This document shows positions 48,969-57,822 of a DNA stretch of 64,000 bases, in pieces. A program made the translations under genes and the position numbers. Within the stretch, counting starts at the first letter, position 1. The number at the start of each line of letters is the position of its first letter. The stretch covers positions 252,692 through 316,691 of the forward strand of contig NZ_JBHTHA010000011.1 in the NCBI RefSeq assembly GCF_042676385.1, read 5' to 3'. Under the pieces are notes generated by a model. The model was given only the letters and a program-made list of their open reading frames with translations. It did no database searches and was not told the origin of the DNA. The DNA is from Paenibacillus_E sp042676385. Lineage in GTDB: Bacteria > Bacillota > Bacilli > Paenibacillales > NBRC-103111.

Positions 48969-51080
48969 ATGAAACATCAATTACTTCGCGTATGGCGAAC
49001 ATGTAAGCTTTGGTCCCCGCTCCTATTGACTGCAATCATTCCTTTACTCCTCATGGAAGTACTTAGTCGCGGGCACTATCTCGAAATGCTTTCCTGGGGT
49101 GCGCTTCATTTACTAGAGCTTATATTTAATATTTGGATCGTGCTGGGCTTCTTGCTTCTGTTCATTGCTGCAATCGGACGAACACGAGTTGCTTACTGGA
49201 TATTATCCGGTATTCTCATAGTTCCAGCCCTTATTAGCGGCATTAAGCTGAAAATATTAGGCGTACCGCTCACGCCGTGGGATCTCGTCCTGGCCGGTGA
49301 AGGTTCCGACATGGTGAAATACGTAACAAATGTGTTGAATGTGCGTACACTAATTGGCCTGCTCTTGTTTATCGGCATTAGTTATTTGTTGCTCTATCGG
49401 ACCAAACTAATCGTAAATAAAATCACATGGAATGAGCGCGGCATTTTTGCAGCTCTTGCCGTATTGATGTTAGCTGCCGTATACACGGACAAGCCGCTTC
49501 CCGTACAGAAATGGCTTGGCATTCAAGCATCTACCTGGAACCAGGTGGAAAATACAAAAACAAATGGGTTTGCGCTTGCAACCGTTCTTAACACCAAATC
49601 GATGCTGAATGGGAAGCGCGAAGGTTATGATGATAAAGCCATTGAAGCCATCGTCAATCAAACGCCTAAGCCAGATAAAGCAGGCAGCTATTCCGGCAAT
49701 GTAAAGCCGAATGTGATCGTCGTTCTGAGTGAAGCCTTCTGGGATCCGACATTGATAAAAGGCGTGCAATTCAGCCGCGATCCTATTCCGTTCTTCCATA
49801 AGCTTCAGGAGACAGGAACGAGCGGTTGGATGCTATCTCCTCAATACGGCGGAGGTACCGCCAACGTTGAATTTGAAGTTTTAACCGGCAATTCGATGCG
49901 CTTTTTACCGCAGGGCTCTGTTGCCTATAATCAGTTTATCACCAATGAAGTGGATTCTTTAGCCAGCATTTATGCGCGTCAAGGCTATACATCAACAGCC
50001 ATTAGCCCTTTTCATAACTGGTATTTCAACAGTAACAAAGTATATGAGGATTTCGGCTTTTCCAAATACATTCCGATTGAATATTTCAAACCTAACTATT
50101 CCGGCCCTTATATCGCAGACAGTGAAGTGGCCGCTAATATCATTCATACGACAAGTCTTAGCGAAGGACCCGATTTTGTGTTCGCCAATACGATGGAAAA
50201 TCATTTCCATTTTTATCCTGGCAAATTCCCGAAAAATACGATCGACGTTAAAGGCGACATGGCCCCTTCTTCCCAAGGGATGCTGGAAACTTTAGCACAA
50301 GGTATAAGCGCGGCCGACAACATGCTGAAAGAACTCGTTGATCATTATGAGAAAAGCGGCGAACCGACGATCATCGCTTTCTGGGGCGACCACCTGCCGG
50401 CTCTCGGAGATGATTACGCCACGTTCATCGATACCAAATATATAAGCGGTAAAGATGATCCGGATTTCTTGAAAAAAATGTACAGCGTTCCGCTCGTCGT
50501 ATGGAACAATTTTGATACGTTACACAAGGATAAATTGAATATCAGTCCGTCCTTCTTAGGCCCATATCTGATTGGGTTATCCAAGCAGAAAGGCAGCTAT
50601 TATACCGATTATTTGGAGGAGCTTTCCAAAAAAATTCCTGTCATTCCTCCCAAAGACCATTATGCGGCTATGAATATTAAAGAAGAAGATCTTAAAGATT
50701 ACGAGACGTTGCAGTACGATATTTTGTTCGGCGAACGCCATGCTTACAAGGATTATAAGACCCCGATCATCGATTCGCACTATATGCTCGGATACGGTCC
50801 TATTACGATCGATAAAGCTGCCGCGGATACGCAGGATTTGTCCGGACGTTCAAGTGTCACGATATCCGTGAGCGGCAAGAATCTACCGCCACTCGGCTAC
50901 GTTACGCTGAACGGCAAACCGATGCCGACGACTTGGCAGGATGAATATTCCCTTACCGCCAAGGTCGAAGGCGATGCCCTGAAGCCCGGAATATGGGACA
51001 TCCAGGTGAATGTGAAAGATTCTAAGGAGACCGTAATCGGTAAATCGAATACGTGGCCTATTGATATGGGCGGACGATAA
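48969..51080 (+). CDS. LTA-synthase-like phosphoglycerol transferase, second copy
   Basis: 703 residues with the same plan as the protein at 36719-38806: five membrane segments, then the sulfatase domain with VVLSEAFWDPT (Glu), GGGTANVEFEVLTGNSM (Thr nucleophile) and FWGDHLP (Asp-His), then a C-terminal beta-rich extension of about 90 residues (VTISVSGKNLPPLGYVTLNG). Large stretches are alike between the two, so they are paralogues. This copy is monocistronic with its own promoter and terminator. It may elongate or prime a glycerolphosphate polymer. Confidence 0.88.
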   Translation: MKHQLLRVWRTCKLWSPLLLTAIIPLLLMEVLSRGHYLEMLSWGALHLLELIFNIWIVLGFLLLFIAAIGRTRVAYWILSGILIVPALISGIKLKILGVPLTPWDLVLAGEGSDMVKYVTNVLNVRTLIGLLLFIGISYLLLYRTKLIVNKITWNERGIFAALAVLMLAAVYTDKPLPVQKWLGIQASTWNQVENTKTNGFALATVLNTKSMLNGKREGYDDKAIEAIVNQTPKPDKAGSYSGNVKPNVIVVLSEAFWDPTLIKGVQFSRDPIPFFHKLQETGTSGWMLSPQYGGGTANVEFEVLTGNSMRFLPQGSVAYNQFITNEVDSLASIYARQGYTSTAISPFHNWYFNSNKVYEDFGFSKYIPIEYFKPNYSGPYIADSEVAANIIHTTSLSEGPDFVFANTMENHFHFYPGKFPKNTIDVKGDMAPSSQGMLETLAQGISAADNMLKELVDHYEKSGEPTIIAFWGDHLPALGDDYATFIDTKYISGKDDPDFLKKMYSVPLVVWNNFDTLHKDKLNISPSFLGPYLIGLSKQKGSYYTDYLEELSKKIPVIPPKDHYAAMNIKEEDLKDYETLQYDILFGERHAYKDYKTPIIDSHYMLGYGPITIDKAAADTQDLSGRSSVTISVSGKNLPPLGYVTLNGKPMPTTWQDEYSLTAKVEGDALKPGIWDIQVNVKDSKETVIGKSNTWPIDMGGR

Positions 51081-51090
51081 CAATTGCATG

Positions 51091-51125
51091 AAATCCCCTA
51101 ACCGCTGACGGTAGGGGATTTTTTT
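51091..51125. terminator. Bidirectional terminator
   Basis: AAATCCCCTA and TAGGGGATTT around a CCGCTGACGG inner stem-loop, followed by TTTT. It lies between the converging LTA-synthase-like and MFS genes. Confidence 0.85.
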
Positions 51126-51132
51126 GTGTAAA

Positions 51133-52524
51133 TTACGTGGTTTGTACAACCGAAGTTTGTCTCTTTCGGTACAAAAAGTAGCTAATTACAGCAAGCAGCA
51201 AAAGAACCGAAATGCCCCAGAAAATATGAGCATATACGTCTGCCAGTGGCAGCGATTTTTGCCAAGCGATACTTTTTCCGCTCATCGCCACGCCGAACGC
51301 ACCGCCCACGAATTGGATCAACTGTGCAAGCCCCATGCCTGCGCCAATTTGCTCTTTGGGCAAAATCCGCGACATTTCATTAGAGACGCTTGTTGTCAGC
51401 ATCGTGACCCCTATACTAAGCGGCATATAAATGCATAGGATGACATATGGGGACATATGGCTTAAAAATGCGAACAGCACCGCTCCGAGCAGCATCAGTA
51501 GGCTGCCTCCACGAAGAATCCGATGATTTCCATACCGGTCGATCAGCCTTCCGATCGGGTTCGATAAAAACGCGGACAGCATTGCACCAGGGAATATGAT
51601 GAGCCCGGTCAAGGCAGAACTCATACCGAATAATCGGCTTAGCATCATAGGCATTAAGAACAAGCAGGCAAAATGAGCGGCAAAAGCAGCGAAACTCATG
51701 AAGCTAAGCAGCATATACGGCGTATTGCTCATTAGCTCCGACTGTACAAAGGGTTGTGCCGTTCGTTTGATCCGGATCCAGAAGGAAAGCAGGAAAATAA
51801 CGCCTGCGGCTAAAGCAAGCATCGAGCCCGTTGTCATAAATAACAGCAGTCCGGTCACTCCGATACCGATAAAAACAGCACCCGCGAAGTCGAATCGGCC
51901 ATGAACCGCCTCTTCCTTAGGCAGTAGTTTAAACAAAATCGGCAGTAGGAAGACTATAAGTGCCGTGATGATGAATAATCCGTTCCATCCGACATACTGC
52001 GTAACGGCGCCACCCACTACGGGCCCAAGCCCCATGCCGAATGTGGCCGTAGAAATAATAGCCGACATGGATCTTCCTCTTCTGCTCAGAGGGATATAAC
52101 GGGTTACGAGCACGACCCCGAGCGCGACGCCAGAACCTGCGCCAGCAGCTTGCACAAGTCTCGCGAGCATTAACATCAAAAAGTGATGACTAAATACGCC
52201 AAGCAGAGAACCTGCCCCAAGACATGCGACCCCGACAACAAACAGTCTCCGGATAGGCACAAAATCGGATAAGCGGCTGTATGTGATGGACGATATCGCG
52301 AATACGATCGAATATCCGGTAACGATCCAAGAGGCTGTCGTCGAAGATAGAGCGAACTCTTTCATAATTTGCGGCAGAGCGACATTAAACATCGTTGTAT
52401 TCATAACGATCAGCATGACAGCCACACTCCAGAAGCCAAGCACCAATCTTTCTCTTATTACTGCGGCCTCTGCGGGAGGGGCTGGAACAGTCGAAGCTGT
52501 TTGGGTTGTCATAACGGTAGGCAA
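51133..52524 (-). CDS. MFS drug exporter (DHA2-like)
   Basis: A 463-residue major facilitator protein with 12-14 segments. Motif A-like SRLSDFVPIRRLFVVG, motif C GMGLGPVVGGAVTQ, and NVALPQIMKEFALS in the first loop are typical of EmrB/QacA-like exporters. The substrate is unknown. The start has AAGGAGG upstream. The promoter contains a 22-bp palindrome directly after the -10, suggesting induction by loss of a repressor. Confidence 0.88.
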   Translation of the reverse strand: MPTVMTTQTASTVPAPPAEAAVIRERLVLGFWSVAVMLIVMNTTMFNVALPQIMKEFALSSTTASWIVTGYSIVFAISSITYSRLSDFVPIRRLFVVGVACLGAGSLLGVFSHHFLMLMLARLVQAAGAGSGVALGVVLVTRYIPLSRRGRSMSAIISTATFGMGLGPVVGGAVTQYVGWNGLFIITALIVFLLPILFKLLPKEEAVHGRFDFAGAVFIGIGVTGLLLFMTTGSMLALAAGVIFLLSFWIRIKRTAQPFVQSELMSNTPYMLLSFMSFAAFAAHFACLFLMPMMLSRLFGMSSALTGLIIFPGAMLSAFLSNPIGRLIDRYGNHRILRGGSLLMLLGAVLFAFLSHMSPYVILCIYMPLSIGVTMLTTSVSNEMSRILPKEQIGAGMGLAQLIQFVGGAFGVAMSGKSIAWQKSLPLADVYAHIFWGISVLLLLAVISYFLYRKRQTSVVQTT

Positions 52525-52538
52525 CCTCCTTTATTTAA

Positions 52539-52593
52539 TTGTTCGAGAATTTTCGAACAAATAAACTTTATCACATTCTTTTTCCATATACAA
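52539..52593 (-). promoter_or_regulatory. MFS promoter with 22-bp palindromic operator
   Basis: TTGTAT (52588-52593), 17-bp spacer, TAAAGT (52565-52570) on the minus strand. At 52539-52560 lies TTGTTCGA-N6-TCGAACAA with perfect 8-bp arms, covering the likely start of transcription. The form suits a TetR- or MarR-type repressor. No such gene is adjacent. Confidence 0.65.
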
Positions 52594-52655
52594 GGGAAAA
52601 AAAGTGAAGCCGCATCTACGCTTATAGATGGGCTTCACCACAATCAAGAATTCAA

Positions 52656-53678
52656 TTAAGACAACGAAACAACTTTGCCTGTTGCTTGCGATTCGAATGC
52701 CGCCAGGATCACATTAAGTGAACGCAGTCCCTCTTCACCGGAAATGCGCGGCGCTTGCCCAGCTTGAATGCTCGCGACGAATTCGTCAATGACGCCGCTG
52801 GAAGTTTGCTTTTCGTTCGTTGCGATCGCTCCAACTTTATAGCGCTCGACCGTTCCATCGCGCAGCTCAATGATTACTTGGTCATCCGGATGCGTTCCGA
52901 TCTTCATGACACCGTTCTCGCACCACAGAACCGTAGAGTTATCTTCACCTTTGTAATAAGTCCAACTTGCTACGAGGGATCCGATGGCGCCGCTTTTCAT
53001 ACGCAGCACGCAGGTCGCGTTATCGTCCACTTGCGTGCCTTCTTTGTGAAGCGTATTGACGAAGGCAGCGACATCCGATACTTCATCGGATAGCAACCAG
53101 CGAATCAAGTCCGACTTATGTACGCCCAAATCGCCCATTGCGCCCATAATTGCTTCTTCTTTGCGGAAGAACCAGCTTTCACGGCCGTCCACGCTCCAGC
53201 CTTCCGGTCCAGGATGACCGAACGACGTGCGGAATGTTAGCACTTTCCCCAATTTGCCGCTATCCAAAATTTCTTTGGCTTTCACGTGCGGAGGCATTAA
53301 CCGTTGATTGTGTCCAACCATCAGGAAGACGCCGTTCTTCTTCGCAGCAGCAATCATCGCCTCTGCCTCTTCAGCCGTGGAAGCCATTGGCTTTTCAACA
53401 AGCACATGTGCCCCGGCGTTTGCCGCTGCAATGGATACTTCCGCATGGAGGAAATTCGGTGTGCAAACGCTAACCGCGTCCACTTTCTCCTGCTTTAACA
53501 TTTCCGCATAGCTGCTGTAGGCTTTTCCGCCATACGTTTGTGCATAGTGCTCCGCTCTTTCGATGATCGGATCTACGAAGGCGACCAGTTCCACATTGGT
53601 ATTCCAGCCATACTCCGGGATGTGTCTGTATTTGGAAATGGAGCCGCATCCTACGACGGCAACTTTAATTTTACTCAT
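52656..53678 (-). CDS. Gfo/Idh/MocA family dehydrogenase
   Basis: About 340 residues: N-terminal Rossmann fold (KVAVVGCGSISKYRHIPEYG), the EKPMASTAEEAEAM motif with the catalytic-site Lys, and a C-terminal beta-sheet domain with MGDLGVHKSDLIRWLL. Members oxidise sugars, inositols or sugar amines with NAD(P). The ATG at 53678 is preferred to 53687, with AAAGGAG upstream. It lies 24 bp after the isomerase gene in one operon; the pair resembles inositol-like or rare-sugar pathways. Confidence 0.9.
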   Translation of the reverse strand: MSKIKVAVVGCGSISKYRHIPEYGWNTNVELVAFVDPIIERAEHYAQTYGGKAYSSYAEMLKQEKVDAVSVCTPNFLHAEVSIAAANAGAHVLVEKPMASTAEEAEAMIAAAKKNGVFLMVGHNQRLMPPHVKAKEILDSGKLGKVLTFRTSFGHPGPEGWSVDGRESWFFRKEEAIMGAMGDLGVHKSDLIRWLLSDEVSDVAAFVNTLHKEGTQVDDNATCVLRMKSGAIGSLVASWTYYKGEDNSTVLWCENGVMKIGTHPDDQVIIELRDGTVERYKVGAIATNEKQTSSGVIDEFVASIQAGQAPRISGEEGLRSLNVILAAFESQATGKVVSLS

Positions 53679-53702
53679 GAGCTGCAAATCTCCTTTTATT
53701 GG

Positions 53703-54479
53703 TTAGTTGCGAACACTGGTGTAATGCTCTTTCACCCAGTTTAAGCTATTGGCAATGCTGGTTAACGGAGGGTTCTGACAGTGATCCTGCTCTACAATCA
53801 GCCATTCTACGCCCGCTTGCTCAGCTGCAGTAATGACCTTCTCCAAGTCCACGTTACCCTGACCAAGCTCCAACGTAACGATTTTACCGTCCGCATCTTT
53901 GCTAAAGTCTTTGAAATGTACCAGCGGTAAGCGTCCTGCATATTTCGCAATGTACGCTAATGGATCTTGGCCGGCGAATTGCACCCAGCATACGTCCATC
54001 TCAACGTTGATTGCATTTTCGCCGGTTTTGGCATACATCGCATCGAAAACAAACTGACCGTCAATTTTCACATGAAACTCGAAGTCATGATTGTGGTAAA
54101 GGAATTGCAGACCTTGTTTCTTGGCTTCCGCGGCAATCGCTTCACAGTCGGCGATAATTTGCTGCCATTGCTCTGCGGTTTGGCGCTGATCTTCTGCAAC
54201 ATATGGACAAATAATATATTTCGCACCGAGCGTGCGGAGATAATCGATCTCACCTTGCAGGTTGTTTTTCAAGTTATCCAAACTTACGTGGCTGGCAATC
54301 GCTTTCAGACCAATCTCGTCCAGCAGCTGCTTGAGCGATTCAGCCTCCATGCCGTAATATCCTGCGAACTCAACGCCCTCATAGCCCAACTTGGCTACAT
54401 GACGAAGCGTTCCTTCCATATCTTGAGCCATATTATCTCTTAGCGTAAACAATTGCAGACCAATGCCAATTCGTGCCAT
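53703..54479 (-). CDS. Sugar phosphate isomerase/epimerase (AP endonuclease 2 fold)
   Basis: A 258-residue TIM-barrel protein of the IolE/xylose-isomerase-like group. The metal-site residues are in QFLYHNHDFEFH (His), NVEMDVCWVQFAGQDP (Glu, Asp), LVHFKDFSKD and WLIVEQDHCQ (Glu). It probably interconverts or dehydrates a sugar or inositol that its dehydrogenase partner acts on. It is divergent from the AraC-type gene at 54629, which likely controls it. Confidence 0.9.
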   Translation of the reverse strand: MARIGIGLQLFTLRDNMAQDMEGTLRHVAKLGYEGVEFAGYYGMEAESLKQLLDEIGLKAIASHVSLDNLKNNLQGEIDYLRTLGAKYIICPYVAEDQRQTAEQWQQIIADCEAIAAEAKKQGLQFLYHNHDFEFHVKIDGQFVFDAMYAKTGENAINVEMDVCWVQFAGQDPLAYIAKYAGRLPLVHFKDFSKDADGKIVTLELGQGNVDLEKVITAAEQAGVEWLIVEQDHCQNPPLTSIANSLNWVKEHYTSVRN

Positions 54480-54628
54480 TCGCTCATCTCTCCATTCATT
54501 TGCTCATATTTGAACTGCTCTAATAAAAGAAATATACCAATATGATGCAATTATACCGATCATAGCTTCATATGACCATTCACGATATAATTGAAACATC
54601 TCCTATTTGGCTATGAAAGGTGATCATG

Positions 54629-55429
54629 ATGGAAACGGAACTGTTAACATGCGGCTATTCTTACCATATGGAAAGGTTCGAAGTCAATAGCAAGAGCGGA
54701 CTCAATTCTTATCTTTTTCGTTTGCAAACAGAGGGCTCTAGCGTTGCACTCGTACAGGGAAGGTTCCGACAAATAGAAGCCGGCGACTTGCTGCTGTTTA
54801 AGCCAGGCGATCCCTACGAGCTGCGCATCTCGGAGCAGCCCGAACAGCCTGACGGCAAAATCGCCAGCGGAGATTACTATTTGTTCTGCAAAGGCAGCTG
54901 GGTCGATCGCTGGTGGAACCGCAGCGCGAAAGCCACGTGCAACCGCATAGATCTGGATGCGCGGCTGATCTCACTCTGGCGGCAGCTCATTCTCGAAAAG
55001 CGGAGAATGGAAGAGGAAGACCGCGAGCTCAGCGGCTATTTGCTGCAAGCATTATGCCTATACTTGGAGCGCGCCGCAACTGAAACGGTCTCCCTCCAAG
55101 GGAGACCGTTCACCGGAACGCGCATGAAACGGTTTATCGAAGCCCACGCCACTAGGGCGTTCAAGATCGAAGACGTCGCTGCCCATGTCGAGCTGAGCGT
55201 ATCCCGCGCCGTGCATCTGTTCAAGGAATGCTTCGGCAAGACGATGATGCAGTACGCCTTGGAAGTTCGCCTTACCAGCGCCGTAGAGCGTATGCACGAC
55301 AGCTCGATGTCGCTGGAACAAATCGCGCTGAGTTGCGGCTTCGGCAGCTATCCTTATTTCCATAGAGCCTTCAAGTTAAAGTTTGGGATCTCTCCCAAAT
55401 TGTTTCGGCAGCAGGCTCAGCAGAACTGA
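54629..55429 (+). CDS. AraC family transcriptional regulator
   Basis: About 266 residues: N-terminal cupin-like part (RQIEAGDLLLFKPGDPYEL) and C-terminal AraC-type double helix-turn-helix (FKIEDVAAHVELSVSRAVHL; LEQIALSCGFGSYPYFHRAF, then FGISPKLFRQ). The ATG at 54629 is 8 nt from AAAGG and is preferred to 54626 or the GTG at 54620. It is divergent from the isomerase-dehydrogenase pair, its likely target. The G+C rises in the second half. Confidence 0.88.
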   Translation: METELLTCGYSYHMERFEVNSKSGLNSYLFRLQTEGSSVALVQGRFRQIEAGDLLLFKPGDPYELRISEQPEQPDGKIASGDYYLFCKGSWVDRWWNRSAKATCNRIDLDARLISLWRQLILEKRRMEEEDRELSGYLLQALCLYLERAATETVSLQGRPFTGTRMKRFIEAHATRAFKIEDVAAHVELSVSRAVHLFKECFGKTMMQYALEVRLTSAVERMHDSSMSLEQIALSCGFGSYPYFHRAFKLKFGISPKLFRQQAQQN

Positions 55430-55463
55430 CTCCGTTGTTGCCATGAACCTCATAAGCAAAAGA

Positions 55464-55514
55464 AAAAAGCGTTACGATGTAGTAGGCCTGCAGTCCCTAC
55501 GTTCGTAACGCTTT
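55464..55514. terminator. Bidirectional terminator
   Basis: AAAGCGTTACG pairs with CGTAACGCTTT, with GTAGG:CCCTAC inside. It serves the converging AraC and LysE genes. Confidence 0.85.
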
Positions 55515-55521
55515 AGCTAGT

Positions 55522-56151
55522 TCATGAGGGCTTCACGGTGCGAAGCAATTTAATGCCAAGAGCAATGAAAATAACACCAGTCAGTTTGTTTAAGTACTTC
55601 GCCAACGAGCCTGAGCGCAGCCTGCGCGAAGCCAAATCCGTACCTAACACGATTAAGGAACACCAGAGGGTCCCGGTTGCAATGAACGTGAGCCCAAGAA
55701 TAAGAAATGGCAGCGCTCCGTACGTATTATCAACCGAAACGAACTGAGGCAAAAAAGCCAAATAAAACAGGGCGACCTTCGGGTTCAATAAATTCGTCAA
55801 AAATCCTTGGATATAAATTTTCCTGTTTGCCGTCTGTACCATCTGTTTCAAACCATCTTCGTTCGATCGTGACCTCAGCGCCTTGATCCCCATGTAGAAC
55901 AAATAGCCGGCCCCGATCCATTTAATTAGCTGGAAAGCAAGGACGGATTTCATCAAAATTAGCGAAAGTCCGAAAGCTGCTAATAACGTATGTACGATAG
56001 CCCCGCTTAAGATACCTAGCACTGACATCATCCCTGCCGCCTTACCCTGCGCCAAACTCCTCCCCAGTATATAAAGCGTGTCACTTCCCGGCGTTATATT
56101 CAGAAGTAAACCAGAAACTAAAAAAACGGTGTAATGATCAATCCCAAACAT
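55522..56151 (-). CDS. LysE/RhtB family amino-acid exporter
   Basis: A 209-residue protein with six membrane segments. The signature NITPGSDTLYILGRSLAQGK is followed by GAIVHTLLAAFGLS, GAGYLFYMGIKALRS and NLLNPKVALFYLAFLPQFV, the standard LysE/RhtB blocks. It exports amino acids or homoserine lactone-like compounds; the substrate is unknown. The ATG at 56151 has GAGAGGG 6 nt upstream; the longer reading to 56220 adds a polar, non-conserved tail. Confidence 0.93.
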   Translation of the reverse strand: MFGIDHYTVFLVSGLLLNITPGSDTLYILGRSLAQGKAAGMMSVLGILSGAIVHTLLAAFGLSLILMKSVLAFQLIKWIGAGYLFYMGIKALRSRSNEDGLKQMVQTANRKIYIQGFLTNLLNPKVALFYLAFLPQFVSVDNTYGALPFLILGLTFIATGTLWCSLIVLGTDLASRRLRSGSLAKYLNKLTGVIFIALGIKLLRTVKPS

Positions 56152-56254
56152 ATTTTTCCCTCTCTCCATACTAAATATCTCTTTAAAAATAACATAACTA
56201 CAGTCATTCCGTAAGCTCAAATTTCAAGTAATTACATAATTCAATGGAAAATGC

Positions 56255-56286
56255 TGAATACTTTTATACGAGTCGAAAATATTCTA
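56255..56286 (+). promoter_or_regulatory. Candidate sigma-G promoter of the third germinant receptor operon
   Basis: TGAATA (56255-56260), 19 nt, TATTCTA (56280-56286), about 28 bp before the gerA ATG. The -35 matches sigma-G well; the -10 matches 5 of 7 and the spacer is one base long. Confidence 0.42.
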
Positions 56287-56313
56287 GTCCATTTGGGAGT
56301 TTGGGAGGTCCGT

Positions 56314-57822
56314 ATGGCGTTCATCAAACAACGGTGGAAAGCCAAGAAACAACCCGATACAAGGACGGTTTCCTTAGAAAATATGAATGAATTGTTGGCA
56401 GCTGACACTTCATCGATGATCCAGCAGATCAAGCAAATTTTTGTGACAGATGATTTGGAAATCGCTCATTTCGAACAAAACGGTGCAGCCACTCTGTTTC
56501 TTAACACACTGATTGAAACGGAAAGGCTTCAACAGGACATTGTCCCGCGCATCCGGCCGTGGTTGGATACTTCTCCGTTAAGCTGGGAACTATTTTTCCC
56601 CCAAGCGACGCTTGTAAGTACATTGGCAGAGCTGATCGACAGCATCTTGCTAGGTTGTGTCATCCTCATCCGCGACGATTTGCCGGGGAAAGCCATTGCT
56701 GCACCCAAACGAATAGAGAAAGGCCGCTCGATTGAACCTCCGCAGCTCGAAAAGGTGCTTTTGGGACCGCAGGAATCCTTTGTTGAAGACTTTGATACGA
56801 ACGCGTCATTACTCCGTAAGAGGGTCAAGGACCCGAACCTGGTGTTCCATTTTTTCAAAATCGGTCAGCGCTCCCGCACCAAAGTCGCCGTCGTATTCAT
56901 TAAGGATATTGCTAAGCCCGAATGGGTCGAAGAAATCGAAACGAATTTAAATAAAATCAATATTGATCGTGTTTCCACGCATAAAGAGCTGATGGAGCTT
57001 ATTGTCGGTGAGAATCATACCGTTTTTCCTGTCTATGAGCTTACGGAACTTCCAGTAAGATCCGCCATCAACTTGACCTTAGGCCGTATCGGTCTATTGA
57101 TGGAAGGCTCGCCGTTCGTAGCCTTTTTACCGACAACACTGCTAAGCAGCTTTCTCGGTTCGGAATTCGTCTACCAAGGGACCCTAATTCCCACTTTTGT
57201 CCGTTTCATCCGAATGCTCGCTTTTGTAGTGGCACTTTATGCGCCTGCCGTTTACTTGGCGCTCGTTTCCGTAAATTCATCCGTTATGCCGACGGAATTT
57301 GCCATATCCATTGCCAAGGATCAAGAGGGAATTCCGTACTTAAGCTTTTTCGAAACGTTCGTCATGATGCTCGTGATGGATATTCTTAATGAGGCCATGG
57401 CATTCGTACCCGGGAATGTAGGCTCTGCGCTGAACGTAGTGGGAAGCTTGATCATAGGCGACGCGGCGGCCAAAGCGGGCCTTGTCAGCAAGTTCATGAT
57501 TATTATTGCTGCCCTTTCTTCCATCGGCGCCTTCATCGCCTCTTATCAAGTGTCTTACGCAGTCCGGTTATGGAAATACCCGATGCTGATCGCAGCCGGA
57601 TTTTTTGGCTTTTACGGCATCTCCATCATGACATTGGTCATCCTTGGACACTTATGCGCCAAGAAATCGCTCGGCGTTTCTTATTTATCGCCGATCTCGC
57701 CATTCAACTATAAAGAAGTGCGCAGCTTTATAGTTGAGCCTGATATGAGCGCTCAGAATGTACGAGGAGATACCTTTCAGCCACAGAACAAAATCAGACA
57801 GAGGGGGGATCCGGACCAATGA
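56314..57822 (+). CDS. Germinant receptor A subunit (GerA family)
   Basis: A 502-residue GerA-type subunit, the most divergent of the three in the window. LLGPQESFVEDFDTNASLLRK replaces the usual RGPREAF motif, and the LGRIGLLMEGSPFVAFLP block stands for LLEGRIAILMEGTP. Membrane segments follow with GNVGSALNVVGSLIIGDAAA. The ATG at 56314 has GGGAGG 5-6 nt upstream and is preferred to 56251. The stop overlaps gerB by 4 nt (ATGA). Confidence 0.92.
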   Translation: MAFIKQRWKAKKQPDTRTVSLENMNELLAADTSSMIQQIKQIFVTDDLEIAHFEQNGAATLFLNTLIETERLQQDIVPRIRPWLDTSPLSWELFFPQATLVSTLAELIDSILLGCVILIRDDLPGKAIAAPKRIEKGRSIEPPQLEKVLLGPQESFVEDFDTNASLLRKRVKDPNLVFHFFKIGQRSRTKVAVVFIKDIAKPEWVEEIETNLNKINIDRVSTHKELMELIVGENHTVFPVYELTELPVRSAINLTLGRIGLLMEGSPFVAFLPTTLLSSFLGSEFVYQGTLIPTFVRFIRMLAFVVALYAPAVYLALVSVNSSVMPTEFAISIAKDQEGIPYLSFFETFVMMLVMDILNEAMAFVPGNVGSALNVVGSLIIGDAAAKAGLVSKFMIIIAALSSIGAFIASYQVSYAVRLWKYPMLIAAGFFGFYGISIMTLVILGHLCAKKSLGVSYLSPISPFNYKEVRSFIVEPDMSAQNVRGDTFQPQNKIRQRGDPDQ

